64,000 bases of DNA, from NCBI GenBank assembly GCA_032358255.1, contig JAULBX010027385.1, positions 1 through 64,000 on the forward strand. Direction: 5' to 3'. Both the position numbers and the translations under genes were made by a program. The notes under the pieces were generated by a model. That model saw only the letters and a program-made list of their open reading frames with translations, searched no databases and was not told the DNA's origin. Positions within the stretch are counted from its first letter, which is position 1. Every line of letters starts with the position of its first letter. This document shows, one piece after another, positions 31,701 to 44,207 of this stretch. This DNA comes from Heterotrichella gracilis (lineage: Eukaryota; Sar; Xanthophyceae; Tribonematales; Xanthonemataceae).

Positions 31701-33091
31701 ATGAGCATGGCGCGGATGCATCCAATGCGGATGTAGCTGACACTGCTGGTGGATGTGGGGTTGCAGACATTTACCCGTTGAGTAGCCTGCTTTCCCGCGC
31801 GCTCTTGCCGTGCGCCTTGAGGATGTTGACCGCCTTGACGGGGTAGATGGCGCTGCCCTCGCTGTTGCTGGTCTTCACCAGCTGCATGGCATCCACCGCC
31901 ATCTGGGCAAAGAACTCGGCATCTGAACCCACGATCTTGGAGGACATGGAGGTCTTTGCGGCGTTGATCAGGCTGAGCTTGCCCAGCTTCTCGGTTCTGA
32001 AGGCCAGGTTCTCCTCGATGTACTTGCATGCCTGGGTGCATGGGAGGGGACATGATGGGTTGGGTGCGTGTACCTTATGGGTGTTCTATACTTAAAGGAA
32101 TGCAGCACCAGATTGCACATTTCAAGCCCTGGCGTCTACCAAGAATATGTCATGGAGGCGTGAACGAAGACTAATGCATGCCTGTGGGAAACCCCATCCC
32201 CCAGGGACTGTAGGAATACATACAGGTGATATACGTGCAACTACTTTGCACTTTACAGCTGAGGGTTCCTGAAGCACTTCTGAAGGGGACATGCACGTTG
32301 CATGCACCCATATGCATGCACAAGCGGGAAACGCCATGGGACACCTCCTGCATATCCCAACTACCCACCTCCCTCATAGCCAGCCGGTACCCGCTGATTA
32401 TTGACGTTGGGTGGATCTTTGCCCTGACCAGGTTGTTAGCGCGCTTGAGCAGCTCGGCTGCAATGATCACCACAGATGTGGTTCCATCGCCAACCTCTTG
32501 GTCTTGCAAGTCAGCAAGCTCGACGAGAATCTGCGCGGATATATGATATATTGAATGAACAACCGCAGCAGCAAGTGTATGTCAGCGCGTGAGTTCTTGC
32601 AGATGCATATGGCCGGTTCAAATGTGGGGGCATTGAGACGGGTCGGCATGCACCAGGATGCTGCGGCTGGCAGGCTCCCCAAGCAAAAACGTTACAATTA
32701 GGAAAGTATTGGGTAAGCAACATAGGTGCGTTACAGGGTTCACTTGGACCCGTGTGGCAGCATGTACATAACTGGATGCATGCCCACCTTTGCAGCCGGA
32801 TGTTCGACTTCCAGCAGTTTCAAGATGGTTGCTCCGTCGTTCGTGACAGTGACGTCGCCGATGTCGTCCACAAGCATCTGCAACAACGAATCGGTCAACC
32901 ATGCGCCCATAACGCAGCGGATTGGGCGTTAATCTGGTGGTTCTGCCACTCACCTTGTCAAGCCCAACAGGCCCCAGCGAAGTTTTCACGATGTTGGCGA
33001 TGGCCGTCACAGCAGTGACGTTCTGCGCCCGTATGTCCTGGCCCGAAGTTCTTTGGCCCATAAGGTTGAGCTGGGGCCCTGCAGCCGCCAT
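28740..33091 (-). CDS. CCT1: T-complex protein 1 subunit alpha (CCT1), 543 aa
   Basis: Subunit of the cytosolic group II chaperonin TRiC/CCT, which folds actin, tubulin and other proteins. Ten exons, 1632 nt: 32954-33091, 32788-32877, 32369-32530, 31775-32031, 31367-31481, 30926-31122, 30485-30584, 29947-30127, 29288-29431, 28740-28987. The alpha-subunit N-terminus [14 protein letters not shown] is present. The ATP-site motifs are NDGAT (residue 59) and GDGTTS (residue 90). [10 protein letters not shown], the apical-domain [12 protein letters not shown], and the C-terminal GGGAVE with [13 protein letters not shown] and IDDMIKL complete a full-length, apparently intact protein matching the usual family length of about 545. 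Intron 8 contains an array of decayed copies of the end of exon 8. Confidence 0.97.
29628..29999 (-). repeat. Array of decayed exon-end copies, CCT1 intron 8
   Basis: The real exon 8 end (29947-29999; minus strand GTGCTGGAGTCAGGCAGC...CCAG|GTGAGG) is echoed four times farther into the intron. The copy at about 29763-29830 is long, and its donor has mutated to ATGAGG. The copy at about 29870-29900 is short and keeps CCAG|GTGAGG. Diverged copies lie at about 29680-29725 and 29628-29665. The copies become more diverged with distance from the exon. Confidence 0.75.
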
Positions 33092-34146
33092 CTTGACGGA
33101 TCAACGGGCGTTTTCCGGCACCAATCAGCAGTCGCTTTTGACACACCAGTGAAGGTTTCAAGTTGGGTGAAGTGGCCGTACACGATGGCAACTGTATTGC
33201 TGCACACTGGTTGCCAACAAGCGTATTACCTATAACACAAGATCGTTCTTACGTTGATGGAAGGCAGTTTTGAGCGAACTACTGCCAGCTTTACCCTGGT
33301 TGCTGTTTGCAGGCATGTTCGAGTGGCTGCAGCAAACAGGGGTCATATTCTATTGTAGCAAGTACGGGGAAATATTGAAGGCCATTAAAAATGAAAATTT
33401 GATTAGGTTCCTATTTTTTGGCTTGCTGTCAATAGTAGATGGAAGAAACGACTAGAATAGACCAACAGTAGATGTAAGATGTTACAAGTGTAAGATGTAA
33501 CACAGCATGAAGCTCAACTGCCCGTCATGCTGTTGGCATGGCGGTGGGCGCCCGTCAGCGCTGGCGCGCGATGCATGCTGCAGCCCCCTTGAGGGAAACG
33601 TTCTGACATCAGCACAATGGTGCATGATTTGACAGAAGTGATGTGCCCAGCCTCGCCGCAACTCAGCACTGTAAGTCCCGAGTCTCGCATCCTCCACGCC
33701 CTACTGGCCACAGCTGGGCACCACACCCCGCCTTGGCATCGAAAAAGGACATAGTCGGTTCCCCCGTCAACCTCCGCGGGTTAGCTAAGGTAGAGGTGAG
33801 CTCAATCAAGCTTTGTCCATCATCCCCAGCTGGCAAACATTGTTCAACACGTAGAAAAGAAAAGAAAACAGACGCCACAGGCGTGCAGAAGCAATATATG
33901 GAGACGCACCCCCCACATCAATACGCTGTGAACAATACCACACTGACCAGGTGCAGCCACTCATGCTGAGAGCTGCACCCTTATTGCAGTCCCCCCCTCC
34001 CCCACTCCACAGCGCCCACCATGGTGCCACCCCCACGCCCCATTTGAGCACCCAGTGCCCAGCCATGCCATTGCCAGGTGTCATCCTCCCAGCACAGCAG
34101 CAGCTTTAAAGCCCAGCAGCCCAAGTGCCCTGTCCCACCCCGCCCC
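33092..34146. other. CCT1 promoter region and 3' flank of the ARM gene
   Basis: 1.05 kb between the CCT1 start and the stop of the next minus-strand gene. No exon recognised. Confidence 0.4.
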
Positions 34147-37100
34147 TCACCGCAGCAGCAGTCCTGCATCCAGCATGGCATTCAGCAGCCTCCACGGCGA
34201 GGTCAGCAGCTGAGCACCCCCATCCCCCTCACCCGCGGCCGCGGCCGCAGCCGCAGCCAGCACCCCCCGCAGGGCTGTGTGGTAGGCCTGCGGCTGGCTG
34301 GCCACCAGGCGCCGGAGCAGCAGCACAGCGGAGAAGTGCCTGGGGAGGGGGAAGGGGCACAGGGTTTAGGGTTTCATCAGGGCACAGGTTAAGGGTTTTC
34401 TGCGGTGTACATCGAGGGCGGAGGGGGTGCACGCACATGGGTCGGTGTGGGCGGTCAGCAGGGGCTGGTGCTGTTGTGGGTGCAATTACAATACCAGGGC
34501 CCACAGGTTGGCTTCCCTAACCCACCTGACCACGGGACTGGTGTCCTCCAACAGCTGCGTGAAGTATCGCACCCCCCCTGCCTCCACCATGGCATCCCCG
34601 CTGGCACAGCATTGCCCAGCCAGAAGCAGCAGGCAGGCAACTCGAGCGCCCTCCTCGGCATCCTGGCCACAGGAAAGACGGGAAGGGAATCAGTCGGGGC
34701 AAGACGTTACCGGTCATTGCATGTTGGATGCATTGATAGGGCTGGATTGGGGCTAGTCTGGGGCCTCATCAATGCCGCCAGTTGCAGATGAACCCATGCG
34801 CAAGCGCACACCTTGGCTGTACCTTCAAACGCGCAATGCCTGGACCAGTACGTAGAGTTTCGGGGGTTTGCATACACACAGGGTTCCTTGGAGGGTTCCA
34901 ACGCAGGCCCCCGAATAGGGTCTTCTGGCCCCCACTGCCCACCTTTGCCCTCTCCCATGCTGCTGACTACGCCCTATGATTAGGCATTGGCTAGAATCTT
35001 GGATTTAGGGTCTAGCAGTTAGGGTGTGGAATTTGAGATCAAGGGTTTCTTGTCCCCACCTGCACACCCTCCCCATTGCCCCTGCCGCCCGCCGCACCCC
35101 TGGTCAGTTGCTGGAACAGCCGCTGGAGCACTGATGGTGGCACCAGGGGGAGTAGCTCACTCGACACACCCGCGTAGCCCGTGAGGAAGGCGGTGGTGGG
35201 TGGCAGCGCTGCGGCAGCTGCTGCTGGTGGGTGGTGGTGGGTGTGGGTGGTGGTGGTGGTGTTGGGTGACTCGCGTGGTGGTGGTAGGGGGTGCGACATC
35301 AGTTTGATGAGGAGGTGGGTCAGGGAGACATAGGCTTTGGTCCTGCAGGCCAGGGTTTTGAGTTCAGAGTTCTCCTGATTTAGGTCGAGGGCATTTGGCT
35401 GGCTGACTTGTATGGCACTGGCAAGGATTATGCAAGTGCAAAGGGCTGAGAAGCACATACAAGTAGTCGTTCATAACGCATAACGCTAAAGTACTCGTCA
35501 TCCACCCAACTACCAAGGACCCCAGTCAATACCCAAAGGGGTGAGAAAGCAGTCATCCCGCTTGCAAGCATAAAGGAATGGCTCCTATTCACAACCCCTT
35601 ACACACCTTGGGTTGCGACAGTACTTTATGATCCACTCCAATGCCAGCCCCAGCGTGGCCAGGATGACACCTGGCACATCCCATTCATGTGGCTGGGGGG
35701 GTTGCTGCCGCCGGTGGGGTGCGGAGCTCCCCCCCGACATGCTGTGCGTGTGGCTGTGGGTGTGGGTGTGGGTGTGGCGGTGGTGCTGGGGGGTGTCGTA
35801 GCCATCGTCGTTGTGCAGCCCTGCACATAGCATGAAAGGTCGTCACAGCAGGCACATGTGGGATAAGGGGTTTTAGATAAGTGAAGGGTTTTCCAAAAAT
35901 TACGCATGACCGTCATGGCTGCTCCATGGGGTAGCACACGGGGGTGTCAAAAGCCAAACTGCACGCCATAGTGGGGTGCTAGCCATGGCACTCAGGTGGG
36001 GCCGGGCTCTTCCGGTATGTACCACAGCAGCGGTGACCACACAGGCCGAAAGGGCAAGCGGCCAAGCAGGTGTGTCACACGCCCCCTTGGGAAATCTAGG
36101 GGTGGTATTCATCCAGGACGTTCAGAATAACAAGGTTCTGCTTTCTAGCACATCCAGAAGACTTGAGAACACATGATGATTGAAACAATGCCTGTCACCC
36201 TAATGACTCTAAAGACTTCCTGCAGACAAAGGGGCACACCGTTAGTTTCACAGCAAGCAAGGTTGCACCCCCCCCCCCTCCTTCCCACCCACCCATGGCG
36301 CTATGCGAATCCTCCTCATCAGCCACATGCTCGTTATTGGCAGGAGGCACGTCCTCAAAAGGGGAGCGGCTGACAGTGGAGTGTGAAGTAGAGGGGGGGA
36401 CATCCTCCTCCTCCTCATGATCATCATGAATCTCATAGGGAACATCCCCATCATCATGATCATCATCATCAAAATCGTCATTATTGGGGATTTCCCAGTT
36501 CTCATCGTCATCACTGGGGATGCGGGAGGCCTGGCGGCTGTGGGTGGCTGCAGAGCCCTGCGTGGTGGCAAGGATTGGGGGTTGAGGAGGGAGGTGTGAG
36601 TGGCTCGTCGGGTGTCAGTGATGCGGTGCAGTGCATGTGTCAGTTTATGTAAGGGGGAGGGCAAATGGTCACGCAAGACCCAGTCGCCATCCTCAACCAC
36701 TTTCCATGTCTCCATCCCAATCCCCGGCTGCTATCCCCAGCCCCTGCCTTGAGTGGGGCCCCATCCCTAGCTGCTATCCCCAACCCTGACTGCTATCCCC
36801 CAGCACCCTCATCCCCAGCCCCAGCACGCTTACCGTTTCTGTGACCGGTGTGCGCACTGGTGTGACTGACGCAAAAGACACCTGCACCCGCTGGGGGGTG
36901 GGCGAGGCCTTCACCCCCTTGACCTTCACTGAACCCTTCAGGGAGTTGGAGGAGGCCGAGCCAGGCAGGGGCGGGGTGGCTGTGGCGGGTGGGGTGGCTG
37001 TGGCTGTGGGGGCGGGGGCGGCGGGTGGTGTGGTGTCGAGTGGGGGATCACCTGCGTGGCACATGGCTGGCTGTGGCTGCATGCACTGGCTGCTTTGATG

Positions 37101-40100
37101 GAATACCGCCGGTGATGGGGATTTGTATTCTGGCGTTTTTGGGTAACATCCGTGATGGGGATGGAACAGGGCATTTGCAAACCGATCAGCCATCCCCAAA
37201 CCTCCTTTTTTAACGTAGCCAAGCCAACCGCATTTCCACCGCCATTTTTATCCCCCACCCACCTGTTGGATCCTCCTCCTCCTCTTCCTCCCCCTCTGAC
37301 ACCACTCCATTCTCCGCCCAGCCCCCCACCCCCCACCCCTGCACCTTGATGTGCAGCACCAGCTGCTCCACCACCCCCACAAAGGTGGCGCCTCCATCCA
37401 CGCCACCCCGCACACCACCCCCTTCCCCACCAGCCAGCAGGGCGGCAATGGCGTCTGCCAACCGGGGCTGATCGCTGTACCCAGGGGCATCTGTGGAAGC
37501 ACAAATATAGAATAATTCTTTGACCATAGTTTGGAACATTTAGAGTTCGATACAGACACTGTTCAGGGATGTGGGATCTGAGATTTTCCCTGGATGGTTC
37601 ACTACTATCCGCTGTATGGTCAATTTACTTGTTGCTATTATCAGTGGAGTACGTGGGATGGCATCCTGCAGCCTGTCCGCCTCATATGAAAGATATGCGA
37701 TAGCAACAGCGGCACCCACCTGGTCCACTCCCGGGCACCTGCGGCAGCATGGCCGCCACGCCCCCCACCCTTGGCCCCCGCATCACCCCCTCAGCAGCCG
37801 CCAGCAGCAGCCGCAGCAGCCAGTTGGCACCCAGGGTGTGGGGCCAGGCAGGGGTGGTGGTGAGGAGGGTGGACAGGCTGTCCCACAGGGGCTGGGAGGC
37901 GCCACTGCGGGGTGTAGGGTGTGGGGTCAGGGGAGGGGAGGGAGATGCATGGGGGTGAGAATCGTGGAATCTTGTTCGTGTCATGTAATTGTTCATATAA
38001 CTTAGATCTCCCCCACCTGTCTACCTACCTACTGTGTGCATGTACACTGCCCCCTTGCAATGTAATCAATAGTTATGTTCATGTAGCACTGGTGTGAATG
38101 TAATTATACCTGTCTTCCTCCGCTGTGTGCAAGTACACCGCCCCACTAAAACGTTATGATAAATGTAATCGTCATCGTCATTGCAATCGTATCCGTCTAC
38201 CTCCGCTGTGTGCAGGTAGATCCCCCCCTCCCAAAGTAATCATTGTGATTGTCATTGTTGTTATGATCGCACCTGTCTTCCTCCGCTGTGTGCATGTACA
38301 CCGCCCCCTGTGTGGCAGCAACCGCCTGCTGCAGCGCAGGCGGCACCTCCTGGTCCCCCCACCGCTCCATGGTGCGCCTCAGCTGGTGCAGCACCTGGAG
38401 GGTGACGTCATCGCTCAGGGGAGACTCCTGGGCCTGCGGTGGGCACGACGGGGGTCGAAATCTACTTAGACGCGTTCCAGCAGGGGGTCATAATTTACTT
38501 GATTGCAGACGTTCCCGCTTGGGGTCAGGATAAGGCAGTATACTGGAGAGGACCAAGGTGGGTGTTTCCGGGGTATGGTGAGGGAGACTGCAGTCCTCAT
38601 GTGGTGGATGTTGGGCATGGTTTTGCAGGGGATGAATCGAACATGGGTGTTGCTCTCCTACTAGAGCTTTATTTACAGGAGGGCTAATGATCTCCGATGA
38701 GGTGTGTCACACCCACACACTGCATGGCTGACGTGAACCGCCTTGCGGCGACCCACACATGTACGTAACTCCCGTGCCCTCCCTACCTGCATGGCCGCCA
38801 CCTGACGCCCCATGTGCTCCGCCACCCTGTCGGGCCAATCAGGCGACCCGCTCACCACCGCCAGCTGGATCACATCCGCCAGGTCAGAGCGGGCGGCGGC
38901 GGCGGCAAATGCGCGCATTGCGGCGGGGGGCGGGGGTGCCAGGGCGCTGCGTGAGGCGGAGCTGCCGTTTGCAATAGGCCCCTCGTCATCCTCACTGTCA
39001 GAATGTGCCTGTGGTTTTTGGGGGGGAGGAGGTTATGTAAGGGTTGGTTTGCGGGCAGAGCAGCGGGGGGTATGATTGATTGATGCTGAATTTTGGAACG
39101 GTCACTCTCAATTTACTTTGGGTCTCATTCATGTTCATAATCAGATGCATGCATTCTAGATGGTGAGATAATCCTTGAACACCACCTCCCGACAGCTTAA
39201 GAACCCCAAGTTGGCTCCCACGTGACTGACACTAATCCTATAACCTCCATATTCTCAAAACAAATCCTTGACAGCCACTGCCCAGCACGCTCACATGCAA
39301 GGTAGCAAAACACGAGAAAAAAAGGGGTGTCAACACTCACATGTGCATCCTTGGTTGCCTGCACCTCCATGTAGTCCACCACCACACACAGCAGGCTCCT
39401 CCTGGCCTCAACACTGGCTGCCCCCCTAAAGGCCTCAACCACCTCAACCATGCCCCCATATTGCTCCAATTTGGCGAAATCCAGGGTGGCGGTGCGGGGG
39501 TCGAATGGGCCTGGGCGGGCCTTGATGGGGGGTTGGGGGGAGCGGATGGTGCCGTTGGTGCTGGTGCGGGGGCTGGTACCGGCGCCGAATGTGGGTGGGG
39601 TGTGGGGTGTGTAGAGGAGGGTGGTGGCGCAGCGCAGCAGCTGGCAGTGGACGTGGGAGGACCTGCAACGGGAAGGGGGTGAGTGCAAATGAGGGGTGTG
39701 CGTAACGGGAGGGGAGGGAATGCAGCAGAGGTTCGATCCAGGACCTGCAAGGGTCGTGGATGCATAATGAAATGGTGACGGAATGAAACGCCACCCACCC
39801 ACCCATCTGCAGGATCGTGGGGATAGCATGGAGCACAAACCAGCATCTCACAACACGCACAGAGACAAGTTCTCTGGAGCGGCAACACTGTAGCACGCAT
39901 GATAATGGAGTGCAGGTGTGCGCCCATTACAGTGAGATCGTGCACACACAACTAGCCAATATGTGCACGCATGGCATCGCCGCTGTGCGCTTGCATGTGC
40001 CTTACCAGCCCAGTGCCTTGCTCTGTTGCAGCAGCGCGCGCATGGCCTTGAGCGGCATCCCCTCTGCATACGCGTGCACCACCTCCCCCTGCCACGTCAC

Positions 40101-43100
40101 CAGCTGCAGCAGGCAGGTGAGTGCCCCCCGCCACACAGCGGGGTCATCCTCAGGTTGCTGCAGGCGGGAGGGCATTGTTTAGGGTTTTGCGCAGGGCAGT
40201 TGGTGGGGTCTTGTGCAGGCCATTTGGTAGGGATTTGCGCAGGGTACGACACACGCAGGGCATGCAATTGCGCTTGCAAGAAGACAAATCCAGCAGAATT
40301 TGTTGAGGCACCAACGCTCACCTCAGCGACGGACTGTGGCATGTATTGAGGATATCTATATTTCTTCTATATCTCTAAAAAAAAATTGTTTGACAGAAGG
40401 AATGCATTTGAGTACAAATCCTCGCCTCAGCGATGAAGTGCAGCATATATCCATTTAATATTCATTCGAAAAAAGGAGTGCATTTGAGTATAAAGTCCCA
40501 CCTCAGCGATGAACTGCAGCAGGTGCGCCAGCAATCTCCGCAGCCAGGTCATGAACGCTTCAGTCCCTGGGAACAGCTGCCTGCCGGTGGGTCCCTGGGG
40601 CTGCCAGTGCACCACGTCGCTGGCCATGTGGGGCTGGAGGGGGGGACAGGAGGAGGAACCTGCATCGGAGGGGAGGGGCTGTGTGAGGAGGGGAGGTTGG
40701 CGATGAGATTTGGGCCTCCACATGTGGCCCAACCCTCAACCCTAAGCCCTCAACCTCAGAGTGGTGTGTCCAGAATGGCGCTATGGCACACCTGGCCTCG
40801 TGCGGCTTTGCACCAATGCTACGATGCACAAGATTACATGGAAAATGAAAAATGATAATTTGACACCGAATGCACAATTCCTGACACCTTTCCCAGAAAT
40901 ATGTTAGGATGCAGCACCCATACATGACACGGCGACGAGCTACGTTTAAGTGCAGCACCTACCTCCCAGGGCGGTTCCAGGGAACAGCAAATCCCCATGC
41001 AGCGCCAGGTTATACACAAGGTCAAAGGCGCGCCCCCGCACACGCGCCTCCCCACTTCCCAACGCCCGCCTCAGCAGCAGAAGCGCCAGGGGGAAAGCAG
41101 CGGTGGGCCCCAGGCGCAGCCACATGTCAATCACCATTTTGATGAGCAGCGATGCGCACACCTCGCCCATGCTGCACTCCACGGTGGGGAACTGCTTGGA
41201 GGGGTTGGGTGGGGACCACAACTGGGGGGTGTTCTGCAGGGGAGCAGAGGATGGTTTGGAGTGAGGAGGGGGCGTGGGTGCGTTTGTGTCAAGGGTGAGG
41301 TGGACTTCGTATAAAAAAGGGGTCGTGCATTGATGGGGTGGATGTACAAGGATATATTTAGCTGCAGCAGCCGTCCATGCCCTCCAATGTGGAATTGTTA
41401 AGACGAAGCCTACTCCCTCCCTACCTGCCAAAACGCGTGGCTCCCCCCCTCCGGCCCGCACACCGCCTCCACCACCGCCGCCACCTCCCTGTCGCTCATT
41501 GCCAGCGGCTCCTGCTCAAGGTAGGTGCGGTAGCTGAACAAAACCCGCTTCCTGTTGCATGAGAAAGGGAAGGGTTCGGCGCCGACTTCATACGTACAGT
41601 GACTGGACAGTCCACGCGTCCTGCTGCAGATAGGTTTGGGTGCTGCCACAGGGGTTTAAGCTTCCGCAGCTGGACTATGTATGCTTACAACAATGGTTGG
41701 TGCCAGCTCTAGCATTGCATGTGTCACAATAGAATGCAGGTGCACCACCATGAAGACTGTATCGATGGATCCATACCTGCTCCCCTTTCCTTGCCCATTA
41801 TCATTTCCCCCTTGCCCCTCCCCCCAACTGCTTGCGCCAGCCACTGCTGCCAGCTGCTCCTGAAGCGCCTGGTCAGCATCGAGGGAGGTAGCAGTAATGG
41901 AGCTTCCCGCAAGGTCGTCGCTACCTGTGGTGGATGGAGGTGCTTGCCACATCAGCCCTTGAACTTTTGCTCCTAAATATCAAACCCTTGCATATTGCTA
42001 AAAGCTGAGCATCATACATATTGTAGAGTTATGCCGGGGCCTAAAATGATTATAATCCAGGGCAAGGGTGGAAGGCAATTTTTAACCAGAAAATTGCACA
42101 TGCAAGCACTGGCACCCCTAGTTAAGATGCAGCGTAGGATTTTGCACGCCCCATTGTGGCGGTTGTTTAGGGTTTTGTGCGCACTTGTGGCTCGCAGCGT
42201 GAAGCACAGTTTATCTGGTGGCGGGATGGAGGCGGTGGCTGCTTCACCCCCATCTTCCTCCCCCTCCGCCTCCCCCTCCCCCACCTCCGGCCCCCATCTG
42301 GCTGACAGCATGTCTGCCACCACTGCCCACTCGTGCACAGGCGCGCTCTGCAACGGTGGTACACGCGCTTGAATGAGCAGGCTTTAGAGGCGCAACCCAG
42401 TATATTATTGATGGTGTGGCTGCGCTAGTGATGCACGCTGCTGCACGAGACTGATGCGAAATGGTTGGTGTATGCATGATGCTTGCTGATGCTACGATGG
42501 CTGTGCTGTCTGAATGCACGTATCTAGGTACTGATGATGCACACCTGTGCACGCAGACCAATAGATTCTTCTGATGGTTGTCATGAGTGCCCGCTGACAC
42601 TGGCAGTGGAGAAGCTTAAATGCTGTTATTATTGCAACAATTATCATGAAGAATAATATTTCTGTCTATCGTGTTTTGCATTTTGGGCACGACCTCTCTA
42701 TTGCCAGCGGCCAACCACGCATGGTACGGGAAATGGATGCAGAGCACACCACGCTGGATGCAGGGCTTGCCATGGTGGGTGTGCGCCATACCTGCTCGTC
42801 GGCAGGTGCCCGAGGTGGGCGGGGTGGTGGTGGCACAGGGTGAGGCTCCTCGGTGGGGCTTGGAGTGCCCCATCGCCCCACACCCGCCTTGCCTGCAGGG
42901 GGAGGAAAGGGGCGGTGGTGCTGCGGGAGGGTGACTGGGGAGGGACCCTACCGTAGGGTGTGACAGTGCCAATGGGCAAGCCACACCCCAGTGCACACCC
43001 ATGCAGAGTCATTCAAGCACCACGCCTGAAACACCGACCCTAACGGCCCAGGTGGTGCAGTGATCAGGACACATACTGTAGTTCACATACGCAAGGCCCT

Positions 43101-43229
43101 TGTGACTCTGCTTACGGCTAGAGTTGGCTACATGCTTCACGTGGATTTACCTGTGGGTGTGGCTGATGGCAAGGGGGAGGAGAGAGGCACCTCCAGGGGA
43201 GTGAGGAGCCTGGGCTTGGGAGTAGTCAT
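34147..43229 (-). CDS. ARM/HEAT-repeat protein conserved with land plants, 1224 aa
   Basis: Nineteen exons: 43151-43229, 42792-42892, 42185-42347, 41777-41972, 41425-41551, 40963-41233, 40502-40659, 40006-40157, 39341-39662, 38787-39008, 38273-38433, 37720-37904, 37263-37490, 36834-37051, 36293-36557, 35607-35820, 35060-35342, 34526-34662, 34147-34339; 3675 nt with all phases closing. From memory, several blocks follow in order the plant ARM-repeat proteins of the Arabidopsis At3g12590 type, whose function is unknown: FSYRTYLEQEPLAMSDREVA, LLIKMVIDMW, RGRAFDLVYNLALHGDLL, EAFMTWLRRLLAHLLQFIAE, and C-terminal GGVRYFTQLLEDTSPVVR and HFSAVLLLRRLVASQPQAY. Low-complexity inserts (Ala/Pro/Thr, acidic Asp, His-Thr) lie between helical blocks. 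The first three exons are the least certain, and the N-terminal helical block of the plant proteins is not found. Introns after 40502 and 38273 hold exon-end arrays. Confidence 0.78.
34361..34374. repeat. Telomere-like repeat beside a 3' splice site
   Basis: AGGGTTTAGGGTTT. On the coding (minus) strand it reads CCCTAAACCCT, about 20 bp upstream of the acceptor of the last exon of the ARM gene. Confidence 0.8.
36719..36810. repeat. Minisatellite in an ARM gene intron
   Basis: Imperfect units of GCTGCTATCCCCAGCCCC are repeated about four times, just downstream on the minus strand of the exon ending at 36834. Confidence 0.65.
38003..38315 (-). repeat. Four-unit exon-end array, ARM gene intron after 38273
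   Basis: The true exon end (minus strand GTGTACATGCACACAGCGGA...GACAG|GTGCGA) ends at 38273. It is followed by copies whose equivalent ends lie at 38194 (donor lost), 38110 (GACAG|GTATAA kept) and 38017 (GACAG|GTGGGG kept). Spacings are 79, 84 and 93 bp. Confidence 0.85.
40178..40188. repeat. Telomere-like motif beside a 3' splice site
   Basis: TTTAGGGTTTT, reading AAAACCCTAAA on the coding strand, about 20 bp upstream of the acceptor of the exon starting at 40157. Confidence 0.7.
40316..40525 (-). repeat. Three-unit exon-end array, ARM gene intron after 40502
   Basis: The exon end CAGTTCATCGCTGAG|GTGGGA (end 40502) is repeated as CACTTCATCGCTGAG|GCGAGG (end 40426) and AGTCCGTCGCTGAG|GTGAGC (end 40322). 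The following intron text, ACTCAAATGCA(C/T)TCCTT, is repeated between the first two copies, so the unit spans both sides of the splice site. Confidence 0.85.
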
Positions 43230-44207
43230 AGGGGCTAGTACACCTCAGCCATGGGGTGTGTGCGGTGTGGGGTGTTGCTCAGAAGCTGCGCCACTGCCAG
43301 GGCTATCCTGGTGGGTTTAAAGGCAGCACGAGTGAGATGCTGCTAGCACTTGAGTGGTTGGATTGTGCGTCTCAGACAGAATAAAAGGGTCTTCCAAGGG
43401 CTGTTGAGGGCTACGTAAAGTCCAGTGCATGCATGACTCAGTGATGGTCCCTCGCAATCAATGGATACCCCAGTACATGCATGCATATAGAAGTTGCTGG
43501 CCAAGTTGGGCTGGCAACTTGGTTGTCCTGCAGACGTTCAAAACATGGAACGGGCAGCTGTCAAGCTGCAAGGTCAACTATGAGGAGAACAGCAGAAACG
43601 TACGCTGTGCATGCAAGACATGGGTGACCTTGTACAGTGGAGACGCCTACCCTCAACGTCCAGAAGTTGAAGACTGGCCTACCTGGGTTCCTACCAATAA
43701 CAGCTTCAAACTGTATCCTTTGCACCAGTCCTGACGCCCAGCTGCAAACCAGTTTCCACGCCCACTTCCTTAGCGCCAAATCGTTATTCAATCTGATCCG
43801 GACTGACGCCTAGCAAGAATTTCACTGCAAAGGCCGAGCAGTAAACGCTGACGGTGGCGAAACTGTACTAAGTTCAGCACTCGTGTGCGCCACCTGCAAG
43901 GATACGTGAATAGAACCAGTCGCCGAGAGTCCTCCCCTTTTCTGGTGACTAGGACTGAGTTTTATTCAAACTTTTCGAAGTGTATATGGTATCACGACAA
44001 GCAAAGCCTTTACGCACTGGTGCCAGCAGCAGCTTGTTCACGGGTATAATGACCACGTCCACGTCTCCAAGACTTGCTGAGACTTGCTATGATCACTTCA
44101 CCCTCAACTTTTGAGATGTGTATGGCATGCAAAAACGCTGCGGAGCATTAGACTGACCACCTGCGCCACCTCGGTCGTGAAAGAACACGCTTCAGTGAAG
44201 TAACAGG
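43230..44207. other. Divergent promoter region, ARM gene and Golgin-84 gene
   Basis: 978 bp between the proposed ARM gene start (minus) and the golgin start (plus). A further 5' exon of the ARM gene could lie here, but I cannot identify one. It contains GCATGCAT near 43424-43433 and 43478-43487. Confidence 0.4.

Noticed and set aside
38003-38315. CRISPR-like repeat array
   Set aside because: Units are imperfect, contain exon sequence, have no uniform spacers, and lie in a eukaryotic intron.
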